From NCBI GenBank assembly GCA_011109175.1, contig RDEW01000015.1, forward strand, positions 77,277-141,276: DNA of 64,000 nt, read 5' to 3'. This document shows positions 43,430 through 54,429 of the stretch, piece by piece; positions within the stretch are counted from its first letter, which is position 1; every line of letters starts with the position of its first letter. Both the position numbers and the translations under genes were made by a program. Source of the DNA: Dicyema japonicum (taxonomy: Eukaryota > Dicyemida > Rhombozoa > Dicyemidae). The notes under the pieces were generated by a model. It was not told where the DNA came from. It searched no databases and saw only the letters and a program-made list of their open reading frames with translations.

Positions 43430-45385
43430 TATTTTTGGTGAGGTGGTGACGTGCCTCGTTTCTTAATTGGATCACAGTTAAGAAAAATGTCTAAAAAGCA
43501 AGGGATACAAAGGGATGCATCTCGTCTAAAGCTCCATACGTTCAATGCTAGAGGCTTATCTACGACATGGTCGAGGAAGATTCTTTGACGACCTGGAGAG
43601 ATACGACGTATCTATTAGGTGCCTACAAGAGACGAAAGTTACTTGTAGCCTTGCGAATAACGAATAATATGTCTACCGAGCGACTCAAAATATTATGGAC
43701 TTGGATTTGCCATCCACTCAAAGTTGACAAGTACAGTCAACCGTATATTTAGTGTGAATGACAGGATCTGTGTTATACAAATCCGGCTAAACGACTTACC
43801 TCCTTCGAAGAGGCTCACTTTGAGAAGCTTTTCAACATCATAACCATAGAAATCCACCCATTTGATGGAAGGCCAAGACCCCTGGAGATACCAATCACGG
43901 CCGAGGAAATCAAAACGGCCTGCCGAAAACTCAAGAATAACAGAAGTCCTGGACCAGACAAAATAGATTCCGAACTACTAAAATACGGAACCACTGCCTG
44001 TATGACAAAATTGCAATACTATTAAATGGAATGTTTTCTACCAACTGCACTCTACCTTGGGTACGGGACTACTAATCCCCATTCAAAAAATTAACAAAAC
44101 CAAAGGACCGCTCGAAAATTTGTGACCCATCATACTACTAAATTCATTACGCAAAGTCTTAGCAAACATTGTGCTTGAACAAATAAAAGGATCTGCTTAC
44201 AGATACCTACAGATAGTCAAAATGGTTTTCGAGAAGGGAGATCCACAGCTGATGCGGTCTGGAATCACAGATGGAGGTGTGCAACATATCAAAGATACCG
44301 TAACGCCGCCAATATTCTGGGAATTGACCTATCAAGAGCTTTTGATACGGTTAACAGGAACAAGTTAATGGGGGTACTGAGCGGATTTCTTGATGAGTCG
44401 AGTCTAAGGATGACCCAAATTCTACTTTCCAACACTGAGCTTTTTGTGAGAGTCGGAAAGACTTATTCAAGAAAATTTGAAGCAAACACGGGCACTCCAC
44501 AAGGAGACTCCCTTTCTCCTCTACTATTCACAATTTACTTGGAAGCCGTTACGAGGGAACTCAGACCGTTATACCAAGGAAAGACGGAAGAAGTGATCTA
44601 CGCCGACGATGTAGACCTAATTTCTGAAGACAAAGAGGTCCTGGAACACTTATTAGAAAAAGCACCAGATGTACTAGGGAAATGGTTTCTTACTGTGAAC
44701 AGAGAGAAAAAAGAACTCACAGAGATAAGAAGGATGAGTAACGTCCTAGAAGAGAAGTGGCGACAAGTAAAGAAACTCGGTTCACTTATGGGAGATAGCG
44801 AAGATATCTTACGTAGGAAAACTCTAGCCAATGCTGCGTTATATAAACTGAAGAATCTATGGCTTAATCAAAGAGGTATCAACACGAAAATGAGAATTAT
44901 TATACGACTCATTCATATAACCCTGGAAACTTGGGCGACCTCATCAGCGGATATGGAAAGACTAGACTCGTTCCACAGAGGTCAGCTGAGAAAAATAACA
45001 GGAACTACTTGGCCTACGAGAATATCGAGAAATGTTTTATATAAGAAATGCAGCACTAGACCTATCAGTTTAGAAGTACTGGAATCCCGATGGAAGCTCT
45101 TCGGACACGTGCTGAAGATGGAATTAACATCCCCACCGAACATATCTATGGAAACATACTATGTTAGTCAAGAAGGCCGCTATTGTTGAAAACCTAGAAC
45201 AACACTGCCAATAGTTTTACAAAAAGACCTGGTCAATATCAAAAGAAATCTAAAAAATGCCGACCACCTGGACTACATGAGAGCTTTGGCTAGGAACAGG
45301 GGAGCATAGAAAAGGATGACATCTAACCATGTTCTTTTGCTGCACATATAATTAGTATGGCTCTCGTGAAGTGCGTAAAATAAAT
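43430..45385 (+). pseudogene. RTE-like element, 5' end to 3' end with large loss in the endonuclease
   Basis: Starts with the family 5' end 'gtgaggtggtgacgtgcctc' (43437-43456) and a short start 'MSKKQGIQRDA..LHTFNARG' (EN motif I). The rest of the endonuclease is mostly missing. RT motifs follow: 'RKLKNNRSPGPDKIDSELL', 'ANTGTPQGDSLSPLLFTIYL' (B), 'EVIYADDVDLISED' (C) and the tail 'SRWKLFGHVLKM'. The longest frame is 44368-45189. Several shifts; not functional. Confidence 0.8.
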
Positions 45386-45399
45386 AATAAGTATATATT

Positions 45400-45530
45400 G
45401 TCGGCTATCAAGAGTACCGAGAAAGGAAGAGGAAGCTGCTTAAAGAGGCCTGGATCACCTGACGGTCCCCACTCTCTTTTATTTTGTTGGTGATTTTAAA
45501 TTTTAAATAAATAAACAGAAAATATATATT
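45400..45530 (+). mobile_element. 'GIT' family 3' end fragment
   Basis: Reads 'VGYQEYRERKRKLLKEAWIT' and a stop in the context TGGATCACCTGA, followed by the UTR and 'ttaaataaataaac'. Confidence 0.6.
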
Positions 45531-45639
45531 AAAAAATACTTTATAGGGAAGTTGCTGTTGTTATTGTATATTTTTCTTTTTTGTTCTATTCTTTTCTTCT
45601 ATTATACTCTATCCTGTTCTATCCTTCTATTAGTCTTTC

Positions 45640-47280
45640 TATTTTTTATGACCGTTATTGTAGAAAAAAATATTAAGAGACCTGTCTGATCTGCCAACAT
45701 AGTAATGGTAGAAAGTTCGGGGTCACTTGTGACACGTGTCAGCGATTTCACCATTTCTCTTCTGCCAGGATGAGCAAAAAAGTTGTAAGACCAATAGAGG
45801 CGTGGATGTGTGTTTGTTATTGGTTGGAGTCATCTCCGGGATGTAGTATGGCACACCCAATCTCGGATATTTCGGAACTATGACTCCAGAGGAATTTCTA
45901 ATTGCTATTTCGAACAATCGACGCACGAAGATTATCTCTGTTAAGATCCCTAAGGCTTGCCGTCACAATTTTGCCTCTGTTCTTGATTCTTGTATCGAAA
46001 AAGCAATTATCAACGGTTCAACAAAAGATTGGACGGTGTTTTTCTCTTTCCCTTTAGTCGCACTATGCCTGTAATCGACGCCTAATTCTCATTTACGAAA
46101 ACGGTCTTTGTCAAGTCGAATGAAAGCACGCTAGAGTAGCTTTATGAAATCTTGGGAAAATTAGCCGCAGAACTATTTATACCATTGGGGACTGCACTAA
46201 CGTTATCAATTGGCCAACCTTCCTCTGGGTCTGAGAGGCTTAGAGAGATATTGATGGAAGGGGATCTAACTGTCGCTGTTCGTAGTTTGTGTACTAATTT
46301 TATTCCTATTAATTGCTCTTATTAGACAGTTTCTCTTCTAAAGGTAAAACACCCTCCTAGCCAGATGATATTTATGCACCCGTCTTTCTCGATCTTTTTC
46401 GAGCGAAGTTTCTTACGCCGATCTTCGTGATGCCCTATGATCAGTCCGAAGGAGAAGTAGTGGGCAAGTTGATGGACTAATGCCTGGACCTTCTTTCTCA
46501 ATCTGTTGCCCAGCCAGCTATACTTCTATCCGAGAAAATTATGGATCTTGTGAATGCGTTGCTTTCTGTGACTATCTCTGATTTTGGTCGCAAAATCATT
46601 TTTCTGCAAATCTAATGCGTTGGGGAAGAAAGACGGTGAAATTCTTCATATTGCAGTTGGCAACGTTTTCGCCGCCATTCTGGAAGATTGCGTGTCGATT
46701 GTCATTGCAAATATTTTTGCCCACATGCGTCTATTACAACTGGGCGTGAAGGTCAGAGGTGGATGCGAAGTGGGGTGAATTAGCCATGCTATCATTGAAG
46801 CTGAGGATAGGGCCTTTTTCAAATTGGATCTGCGCAACGCTTTCAACTCGGTCAGAAGGGTTGTCATCCTTGATGTTTGCTTAAAAAACGCCAAAAATAT
46901 ATCATTTGTCTACCTATCGTATTCGAGTGCTTTTCAGTCGTTTTCGGAAATGAAATCATTTTTTCTGAGACGGGAGTACAACAGGGTGACCTGCTCGGTC
47001 TTTTTTCTTTTTCATTGGCGATCGATCATATCTAGCAAGGCGTTTCTACTCCTCTCAATTTATGGTACCTGGACGATTACATCCCTGAAGGATGCCATGA
47101 AGACGTCATTTCAAAAGTAATTTCGGAGGCTTTTCTCCTTCCTAAGTTTCCCTTGTTATGATAAGAGGATCTCCTATCTCTCTTTGACAATGAAATTAAT
47201 TCAACCCTTGAAGCGATTTTAAACATACATTTTGATGACTATTGATGGCTTCAGGTAACTTTGCCTGTTTTTGGAGGATT
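45640..47280 (+). pseudogene. PHD-RLE type retrotransposon, decayed copy
   Basis: Begins with a PHD-like finger 'CLICQHSNGRKFGV', 'CDTCQRFHHF' (the next Cys is Ser, so the finger is broken). Then 'IPKACRHNFASVLDSCIEKA', matching the helical region of the copy at 24800. RT remnants: 'FKLDLRNAFNSVRR' (A), 'ETGVQQGDLLGLFSFSLAI' (B), 'LWYLDDYIPEGC' (C). Many stops. It confirms that the PHD finger belongs to the family and is not a chance fusion. Confidence 0.7.
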
Positions 47281-47299
47281 CCCGGTCATTGTTTATTAT

Positions 47300-47655
47300 T
47301 TTTATTTATTTATTACATGTATTTGCCGCGTGGCGCCATGTGGTGCTGCGTGGTTAATTGGTTTAATTTTTCTGCTTGCTTGTCTGTTCCTCCTCTCTCT
47401 TCCTAATACAGTGGCGTCATGTGATCCACCTGTCTAGGTGACGCCCAGTGCCAGGCCGGCATGAAAAAGGATCATTTGCTCTTCCCCACTCCACTGGAGG
47501 GGTTTCCACAACTGCATGTAATGGACGTCTTACCTTTTATGCTGATTCCGGATGGACTCTGTTTCTGTAGAAGTGGAAACTGGATACACTTAATTAGTTG
47601 TTTACTTTAGCTTCTTTCTTGGTGTATCGGGGTTTAATAAATTATTATTATTACC
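47300..47655 (+). mobile_element. Non-LTR 3' UTR and (TTA)n tail
   Basis: A stretch without open frames ending 'cttctttcttggtgtatcggggtttaataa' and then 'attattattatta'. The end matches, in the same sense, the 3' UTR of the GIT copies ('ctttcttggtgttcccgggttattaaaataaat'). Confidence 0.5.
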
Positions 47656-47951
47656 CCCAGGATCACTGGGTCAAAAAGAAAGAAATAAAAGTTCTCATCT
47701 AACTAAGTGATCCCAGACCGACAAAAGTGAGGACGAGTCCGGCGGGGTTGAGAATCCTGGACAGCTCTTCTCATTGGACATGGCATCGGCTCAAAATTTT
47801 TGTATGATTGTAGATAATTCGATAGTATTTGGAATAAAGGGCAGCTCGGTAGAACAGCCTCCTTTAATAGTTTCCGTTGTTGTTCGATTAAAAAGTTTTC
47901 AATGGGTTGGATATTGTGATCTGGTCCAATTAACTTTAACAACCTGCTCAA
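47645..47951 (-). pseudogene. 'GIT' family C-terminal region
   Basis: An 82-codon frame ends 'RTRPHFCRSGIT' and a stop; the 3' UTR matches that of the fragment at 11180-11300. Adjacent and tail-to-tail with the preceding 3' end. Confidence 0.65.
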
Positions 47952-47957
47952 AAAAAA

Positions 47958-48160
47958 ATGTCATGTGGCTCGCCGACGACGTGGTGGCATTTGAAAAAAA
48001 ACCACACTTTCCCCTATCTTCACGGGTGGACCAATAAGGAAGGCCTGCGCCGCTGCGGAGACGTTGAGGCAAACCCTGGACCAGCCAGAATAGTCCAACT
48101 GAACATAAATGGAATCAAGAACAAAATAAATAAATTAAATTTAAAAAATGTTTAAATAGT
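47958..48160 (+). CDS. Retrotransposon ORF2 start with 2A ribosome-skipping motif
   Basis: A 65-codon frame holds 'GLRRCGDVEANPGP', matching the 2A consensus D-(V/I)-E-x-N-P-G-P exactly (48060-48083), with the skip point between Gly (48078-48080) and Pro (48081-48083). Right after it comes 'ARIVQLNINGIKNKINKLN', the first strand of an APE endonuclease (motif I Asn). 2A motifs at the N-terminus of ORF2 are known in several non-LTR clades (ingi/L1Tc, CR1, L2, Crack), where they release the upstream peptide. The frame stops after 20 more codons, so this is a 5' fragment. The family could be the GIT jockey-like one, but no copy in the window links them. Confidence 0.75.
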
Positions 48161-48225
48161 AAACTCATTAGAAAACGACAAATATTTATAAATTTGTGTA
48201 ATTAAAAAACGTTTGTAAATTGGTT

Positions 48226-48700
48226 GAGGTGGTGACGACGCCTCTATTGCACTATGTCTTATTCGTATTCCTTACCGACTTTTCCGTTCACTCTGGGATC
48301 CTTCAATTGCAGAGGACTTAAACAACCTTACAAGAAACACCAACTGGTATGCGATCTAACCAAATATGACGACTCTGTCTGCTGTCTACAAAAGACAAAA
48401 ACGACCGTACAATGTATTGAACTGTTTGGAAAATTCCACCTTTTTATCCTCCCATCGACCTACCGACATTATGGTCTCGGATTTGCAATCCATCAGGACC
48501 TGATTCACTACGCCACAGCAGTGTGGACATCATCTGATATTATAATAGAAATGGCGGACGACCTGGACTACCTAAGAGAACTAGTGCGTAACAGAAGATC
48601 ATGGTCGAAGCTGACGAAGAGGATGATCCGGAATATGGCACAAGGGAAACTTAACTAATTTTATGTTTTCCGGGAGTGCTTTTTAATTAATTAATAAACA
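48226..48700 (+). mobile_element. RTE-like internal-deletion derivative with a chimeric 134-codon ORF
   Basis: 5' end 'gttgaggtggtgacgacgcctct', ORF from 48254: 'FTLGSFNCRGLKQPYKKHQL' (EN motif I) and 'SVCCLQKTKTTVQC' (Gln-Lys where the catalytic Glu is expected), 'TYRHYGLGFAIHQDLIHYAT', then at about codon 99 a direct switch to the far C-terminus 'MADDLDYLRELVRNRRSWSK'. The stop is at 48656-48658 and a 3' UTR with AATTAATTAATAAA follows. The deletion keeps the frame. It removes about 2.4 kb relative to the copy at 61006-64000. Confidence 0.75.
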
Positions 48701-48825
48701 ACGTTAGTAATGAGCGTCAGGAAACCAAATATTTGTTCTAAAGATTCCACTGGCAGTTGTCAGGGGAAACAGTCATTCCATTCTATCAGTTGGATTATTT
48801 TGATTGTCTTGTAGTGTAAAAAATT

Positions 48826-48995
48826 GTTTTATACTCGGAGGAATGCTTGCCAGAGAGAAAGGGGATCAACAAGAAAAGTTCGGGCTGAGACAAAAGATTG
48901 GAATGGCCATACTCGGAGGGAACTCGTTCGCGATCCTCGCAGCCGGCTACCTCAACTGTCTTAAAAAAAGAAAACAACTATTAATAAAAAAATTA
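48826..48995 (+). pseudogene. RLE-type element, C-terminal fragment
   Basis: Reads 'FILGGMLAREKGDQQEKFGL' and 'RQKIGMAILGGNSFAILAAG', like the copy at 53700 ('ELGGLLARKKGITRR..', 'MAILRGNSFAI'). Confidence 0.6.
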
Positions 48996-49034
48996 AAAGT
49001 GTATGTATGGGTTTTGTGAGTCTCGACAAAAAAA

Positions 49035-49425
49035 TTAAAAATTCAAGACTCAATCCATACCAATTTTGAACAGAAGATCGATATTGTAGTCAAAAGATTT
49101 CGGCTAAATCAAAAAGCTAAATCTTTCATTTTTGAGGATGATATTTTATATTAAAGAAGAGGAAGAACTTACCAAAAATTTATTGAAGTTTTCATATTAT
49201 TTGAGTTTAAACTGAGCACACTTTGAATCATTTTCTCCGGGATCAGTTGTATTCCAAACTCAACGAAATTTTATGGAATAATAAGGGCAAAAATTAATTC
49301 CAACTTAGATTTCATACCAACCAAAAAAAGCAATTTTACTGCAACAGAGATGATGGAAGATATTCTTAAATAGAAACACGATGAAGATGTCTTTAAAAAT
49401 GGCATGGTTATAATAAGGCATCATA
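49035..49425 (+). other. Unidentified coding-like remnant
   Basis: One frame reads 'FEQKIDIVVKRFRLNQKAKS' and 'FIFEDDILY' before a stop; later parts in other frames look protein-like ('NSNLDFIPTKKSNFTATEMM'). No family recognised; could be an unknown transposase or a host exon. Confidence 0.2.
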
Positions 49426-49439
49426 TAGTCATTAAATTA

Positions 49440-49590
49440 AATTTATTCCAAAGACCAAGGGTAACCAAACTAACTAACTCCTTGACCTGACTTGTCTCCA
49501 GGTAGATCCTCTTGATGCCGGCCAGGCATTGGGCGTCTCCTCAGTAAGGTGGATCCAATGAAGAGGGAAGGAAAATAATTATTGACCACA
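49440..49590 (-). repeat. Dispersed repeat B, copy 2
   Basis: Counterpart of 35755-35960 with a roughly 60-bp internal deletion. Begins 'tttattccaaagaccaaggg' like the 3' end at 30285. Confidence 0.6.
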
Positions 49591-49879
49591 CCGATTAACT
49601 AGACTGTAGATTCTAGGTAATTTAATCGCCGGTAAATTCAAGGGACCACGTGGGCGGGTTCTTGACAGAAGAGGACGAAATTTTTATATTATCGCTAAAA
49701 TGTGATTTTGGAGATTCAATTCGAATAATTCGACGATTTGAGTCACGTGGCGAAATTCTAAAGATATAAAAAATCAAAAAGTTCTATTCTCCAAAAAATG
49801 TTAGGTTCTAATCAGCGATTTGGACAACGTGGGTGAGTCTATTGGTTAAAGTGATAAAAAAATTATTGATTATCTTACT

Positions 49880-51110
49880 GATTATTGATTAAACTGTTCT
49901 ACGGAAAAACAGGGTGAATGGATCTGATGGAGGATTTATCCACGGACAATTATCAGGAGTGGAATTCAAGGATTTTTCAAGCTGTGTCTTCTTTCTGAAG
50001 CGAATAATACATTGAAACAGATCTCTATTGGAATATCCTTTTTCATTTTCTATATATTCCACGTTCGGTATCATGTCCCACCTCGTATATTCCAACCTAA
50101 TGAGACAATGTGGTTTGAAAGACTTTATTATTTTTGGCGATTTGAACGACAAACACTCCGATTTGTTACAGTTTCAACCAAATGACAGTCGTGGGGAGTA
50201 TATATTGTCGACTTGACCATGTGATTATCCTCAACAATCCTGATCATACCATGACCCATACTCGAAAAATGGGCAGTTCTACCTCCCCAGATTTATCATT
50301 GTGTACTCCCTCACCTGTAAAATATCTTTCATGGGATTTTCGGTATGATTCCCGCATTTGCAGCACTCATAAAACAATATTAATAGTTAATCTCTTCCAT
50401 CTTCTCTGTCGAATGCCAGTGATCTCAATTCGACCAGGTCGTCCCCGTCTTTAGATTTTTTCTCACACGATTTAGATCTTTGTTTAAGGCAGTCGGAAGT
50501 GTCGATCTAGGTCATCGGCGGAAGAGTTTGTTGCAACTTTCAAAGTAATCTTCCATCGCTTTGTTAGCGGATATGTGTGATTATTCTAGCAACACACTTG
50601 TCTCTCAAATATTTCGAAGAATTCCATGCTGAAAGCAGGAAAGCCGAAAGATAATCCTGTTTTGTTCCCTAGGACTCCCTTAGATGCAAATTGTCCAAAG
50701 TGTTTGAAAAATTTGTAAAAAAAGATAATTTTCCCAATATTACATCACCTTACTTACAGGATGGTTTCAGACCAGATTACTCAACTACGTACGACGCATG
50801 GAGGTTTGCGATATCCTCTTCTAAACTAAGTAAACTAAATTCAATCGGACTGAATCCGACACTATTACATGCCACTTTCCTTTCAAAGGAATCCATAAGG
50901 AACCATGGCCGAGGCTTCCTGAGTTTCTGAAAGAACCACAAAATTCATTTTACGATTGTTCGATCAGAAATCGAGTTTCTTCGTAGGTTCTACCGTTTTA
51001 CAGTTGGGATATTGGAAGACCAAGCAAGGAGCGTCTGGGAATTAATGAAAGTTGGGATCACTTAATTAAAGTTTTCTGCATCTTTATTGGGGATCTTTAA
51101 GTTCTCAAAT
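49880..51110 (+). pseudogene. 'GIT' jockey-like element: endonuclease and RT remnants
   Basis: Endonuclease pieces 'DFIIFGDLNDKHSDLLQ' (GDLN motif), 'YILSTLDHVIILNNPDHTMT' and 'MGSSTSPDLSLCTPSP' (SPDL motif) lie at 50100-50320. An RT start 'SKVFEKFVKKDNFPN', 'LQDGFRPDYSTTYDAWRFA' follows at 50690, and the C-terminus 'RSVWELMKVGIT' with stop context TGGGATCACTTAA at 51030-51065. The RT palm is deleted. It shows that the GIT family has an APE-type endonuclease. Confidence 0.7.
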
Positions 51111-51449
51111 TAATAGGTTTGTAATACCGATGGGAAATAATTCTATGAGCAACCTACGTCATCATAGAATAAAAATTATTTTAATGAGAAAATTTAATTA
51201 TAAAAATTCAATAAATAAAAATTTACGCAATCACAACTCAATTAAAGTATAGTTATTAACCAAAATTTCGCTAACACGTATGAAGCTGGCGACTGTTGGA
51301 AATTACAGACATCTTCAATAGCTTACCTTGGCTAAATAAAATTATTAATAATAAATGTGACCGGTTCAGAATGAGATACGGTTGAATACGAGCCGTTAAA
51401 TATCGATTGTAAATGTACCGATTTAAACAGCCAATCAAACAAAATGGCA

Positions 51450-53320
51450 AACGTCCCAAGACAAGACAAGACAAATTTTATTTCTAACAAACCCCAAAAC
51501 TAATTACTGTAAAGAAACCAAAACCTGAACCAAAACTAATTAAGTGGGTTTGTATTCATCGTGTAGGGTCATTTTATGAGACACCACATGTCTCTACTTC
51601 GTTTGGACCCCAAAAATTACATCACATTTTCCATAAGTGATGTAATAATTTTTCTATCTTTCTGACTTTCAGGTCGTAATCCTCTTCGATATTGGATTTT
51701 AAGTCCAGTCCATATGCCAATTTAATCGCAAATCTTCTGGACTTTTCCAATTTTTTGACAAAGACATCACTTTCTTTTGTTCTAAACCATCCTTGATAAC
51801 CATATATCAAGAAAGGTTCAACACACGCCGAATACACAAAAAGAAAAGTTTCAGGCTCCAAATGAAATCGAATTAAAGATTTCAACATTCCTGTAGCTTT
51901 CTTTCTTCGTGTTTTAATATGTTCCTTGAAAGATCCTCTTCGGTCTATCAACAATCCGAGATACTTCAATGTTTCAGAGATTTTTATATCCCCAGTATTC
52001 ACACATTGATTAATATTTTTTCTTTTACTTGCAATCCAAGTGACTGTTGTTTTTTCCCTCGATAGAGTCAACCCATTGTTTTGGCACCACTTTCCAATCT
52101 TAGTAATATGGGATTCCACCCTTTTCCATGAAATTTGTTTATTCATGCTTGAATCAAGCACAAGAATGTCATCAGCATAAATAATCATTTGACTATTTAC
52201 GCTCTCTGTTTTCGGCAAATCTCTCATTACGCAATTGAAGAGTAGCGGACTGAGAATTGAACCCTGTGGAACTCCTCTTCGCAATTCAATTTTCTTTGAA
52301 ATTAAATTTCCAACACGTATATATGACTTTCTTTTTGAAAGAAAGTTTTCTATCCATAATAACGCAGTTTTCCCAATTTCTGCTTTTGACAACGTATCAA
52401 CAAGTCCAAAGTGCCAAACACTGTCAAACGCTTTTGTTATATCCAAACATGCTATTGTAAGAAATTCCTTTTTATTTCGTGAAATTTCGATTGCAGATCT
52501 TAGCTCTTTAAAGCAATCTCCAGTCCCTTTTTTATGCCGAAATCCCAGTTGATTATCAGAGAGAAAATTATTATTTTCAACATGCCTTGATAGACGATTG
52601 AAAACAATTTTTTCCATAACTTTCGATATTGAGCAGACTAAGCTAATTGGCCTATAACTATCTGCTTTTGACCTTGGCTTTCCTTTTTTCACAACCATGC
52701 GTACAATTGTTCGTTTCCAATAAGCTGGAACATGACCAAAACTCCAAGAAGAATTATATAATATTTTTAGGCACTCAATCAAAATTGGGCCTGCGTTCTT
52801 GAAAATACTCATTGGGATAAAATCCCACCCTGGTGCTTTATTTTTGCAACCCTTAATTGCAGCATTTATTTCTTCCAGCGTTATAGGATGACACAAGGGA
52901 CCACTCAGTTTCGACTTTTCTTTATAACTACTTCTTGTATCTTGTACTTCTATCGGAATAAAAGATGCCGGATCTATCTCTTGAATTTTGGACAATTGTC
53001 GACGTAAAACATTTGGAATTTCTTCTTTTGGAATAGTGAGACCATCATCTGACTTGAGAGATATTTCTTCATTCTTATTACTGGGAGAATTCATTCTTGC
53101 ATATAGTTTCCAAAATTTTGGGTTCTGTCGACGTAACTTTGAACATTCTCTTTTCCATACTTTTTCTTCATTCTTCTTTACAACATCCATTATTTTCTTC
53201 TTCACTAACTTGATCTGCATTTTAAGTTCTTGAGAGTCGAAGATATCCCAACACCTCTTTAATTTATTTTCTAACTTATTCTTCTCCTGAATTTTCTAAC
53301 TTATTCTTTTGACCTTTTAA
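51450..53320 (-). mobile_element. 5'-truncated jockey-like retrotransposon with a long intact RT frame
   Basis: Contains the open RT frame 53220-51622, a 3' UTR of about 140 bp and a tail of three TTGTC units (reverse complement of 'caagacaagacaagacaaa' at 51457-51475). The endonuclease and ORF1 are missing; the 5' break lies near 53320 beside a short 'ctgaattttctaacttattctt' repeat. Confidence 0.85.
51622..53220 (-). CDS. Non-LTR reverse transcriptase, intact catalytic core
   Basis: 532 codons without a stop. Motifs in order: 'CKNKAPGWDFIPMSIFKNAG' (0/1), 'RSKADSYRPISLVCSISKVM' (2), 'NQLGFRHKKGTGDCF' (2a), 'TIACLDITKAFDSVWHFGLV' (A, two Asp), 'RRGVPQGSILSPLLFNCVMR' (B), 'MIIYADDILVLDSS' (C, YADD), then 'TVTWIASKRK' and 'LKYLGLLIDRRGSFKEHIKT' (D/E). 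The end 'KIEKLLHHLWKM' is followed by the UTR. Same clade as the RT at 30391-31895 but a distinct family. The frame may extend upstream to about 53290 ('LENKLKRCWDIFDSQELK'). The lack of an endonuclease means it cannot move alone, but it is the youngest-looking RT in the window. Confidence 0.9.
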   Translation of the reverse strand: MQIKLVKKKIMDVVKKNEEKVWKRECSKLRRQNPKFWKLYARMNSPSNKNEEISLKSDDGLTIPKEEIPNVLRRQLSKIQEIDPASFIPIEVQDTRSSYKEKSKLSGPLCHPITLEEINAAIKGCKNKAPGWDFIPMSIFKNAGPILIECLKILYNSSWSFGHVPAYWKRTIVRMVVKKGKPRSKADSYRPISLVCSISKVMEKIVFNRLSRHVENNNFLSDNQLGFRHKKGTGDCFKELRSAIEISRNKKEFLTIACLDITKAFDSVWHFGLVDTLSKAEIGKTALLWIENFLSKRKSYIRVGNLISKKIELRRGVPQGSILSPLLFNCVMRDLPKTESVNSQMIIYADDILVLDSSMNKQISWKRVESHITKIGKWCQNNGLTLSREKTTVTWIASKRKNINQCVNTGDIKISETLKYLGLLIDRRGSFKEHIKTRRKKATGMLKSLIRFHLEPETFLFVYSACVEPFLIYGYQGWFRTKESDVFVKKLEKSRRFAIKLAYGLDLKSNIEEDYDLKVRKIEKLLHHLWKM

Positions 53321-53574
53321 AGAAACCAGTTTTACTCAAAAACATGAAACTAAAATTATATATAGATTTATGTTATGCTTTAAAAAATATAAAATTGAAT
53401 TTATTTTTTAAATTCTTAAATTATCTACTATTAATAATACTGATAGCATTCTAAATAATTAAAATTAATTTCAACAATAAACTCTTCATTTTTCAATATT
53501 TTAAATTAATTTCAACAATAAAACTCTTCATTTTTCAATAAATCTCAAGCACGAACATTATTAAATCTGTTCAG

Positions 53575-53840
53575 ACATGAGCAGCTGCTCGACTGCCGGA
53601 AAACCTAAAATCAGAAATATTCTTGCCTCGGGATCGCTACCGATTTACTCCTGTTGCGACGAATCATCGGGAGCCGTTGGTCCAATGACGGCTGAATTCT
53701 TGCAAGAACTCGGAGGATTGCTTGCCAGAAAGAAAGGGATCACGAGAAGGCTATGGCTAAGACAAAGATTGAATAGCCATACTCGAGGAACTCGTTCGCA
53801 ATCCACGCAGCAGCTTCCTCAACTGATATTTGTTTAATTG
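53575..53840 (+). pseudogene. RLE-type element, C-terminal fragment
   Basis: Reads 'GAVGPMTAEFLQELGGLLAR' and 'RLWLRQRL', then in the next frame 'MAILRGNSFAIHAAAS', the standard RLE C-terminus, followed by AT-rich UTR. Confidence 0.65.
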
Positions 53841-54159
53841 TTAAAAAAAATTTTAATTAAAAAAGAAAAAAATATTTTAAACTATTAAAAATTCCAGTTA
53901 TACGATTGTATTCATTTAAGTTCAATTAAGACAAAAAATTCAAAAAAAAAATATTTATTTATAAGAAAAGGTAAGTACTTCTTTTTAAGCTTTTTAACGC
54001 GACTCATGTGGAAGATCTCGCTATGTCCTCATTTGATTGAAGTGTCATTCGCTTGTTGAAATATATCTACGACTTTCACTTTTTCACTGTAGGCAATTCA
54101 ATTTCCTAACTTAGCGAGGATTTGTCCCATGGTCTTTTTTTACGCAACCTATATAGTTA

Positions 54160-54345
54160 GTTAAGTTAGTTAAGAGCTCTTTCGCGTGGCCCTAAAAGGG
54201 GTTCGCTTGAGCCATGTTTTGCAGCCATCCTCCTCGCCCAGCCATCTTGTTCCTGTCCTCATTCGAACATCATCCAGATCGTCCGCTGTCACCAATTTAC
54301 GACTATTTTTGTTCGTAGTCATCTTTTAAGCAGGTTGGAAGTGTG
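54160..54345 (-). pseudogene. RTE-like C-terminal fragment
   Basis: The minus strand reads 'LVTADDLDDVRMRTGTRWLG', equivalent to 'LTTGDDLDYLRDLAQDRGKW' at 61120. Short and decayed. Confidence 0.4.
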
Positions 54346-54349
54346 TTTC

Positions 54350-54425
54350 TTGGTCTTTTTGGTTGAAGTGGTGACGTGCTTCTGTTTTTCTCTCTAGAAA
54401 ATTCATGTCTTATCATGTCTATCGC
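54350..54425 (+). mobile_element. RTE-like 5' end fragment
   Basis: 'gttgaagtggtgacgtgcttctg' matches the 5' ends at 43437, 48226 and (minus strand) 64000; a candidate ATG follows within 50 bp. The rest of the element is absent, which is unusual for retroelements that normally lose their 5' side. Confidence 0.5.
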
Positions 54426-54429
54426 AAAC

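Noticed and set aside
52235-52552. A 105-codon plus-strand ORF
   Set aside because: It is the antisense shadow of the intact RT frame on the minus strand.
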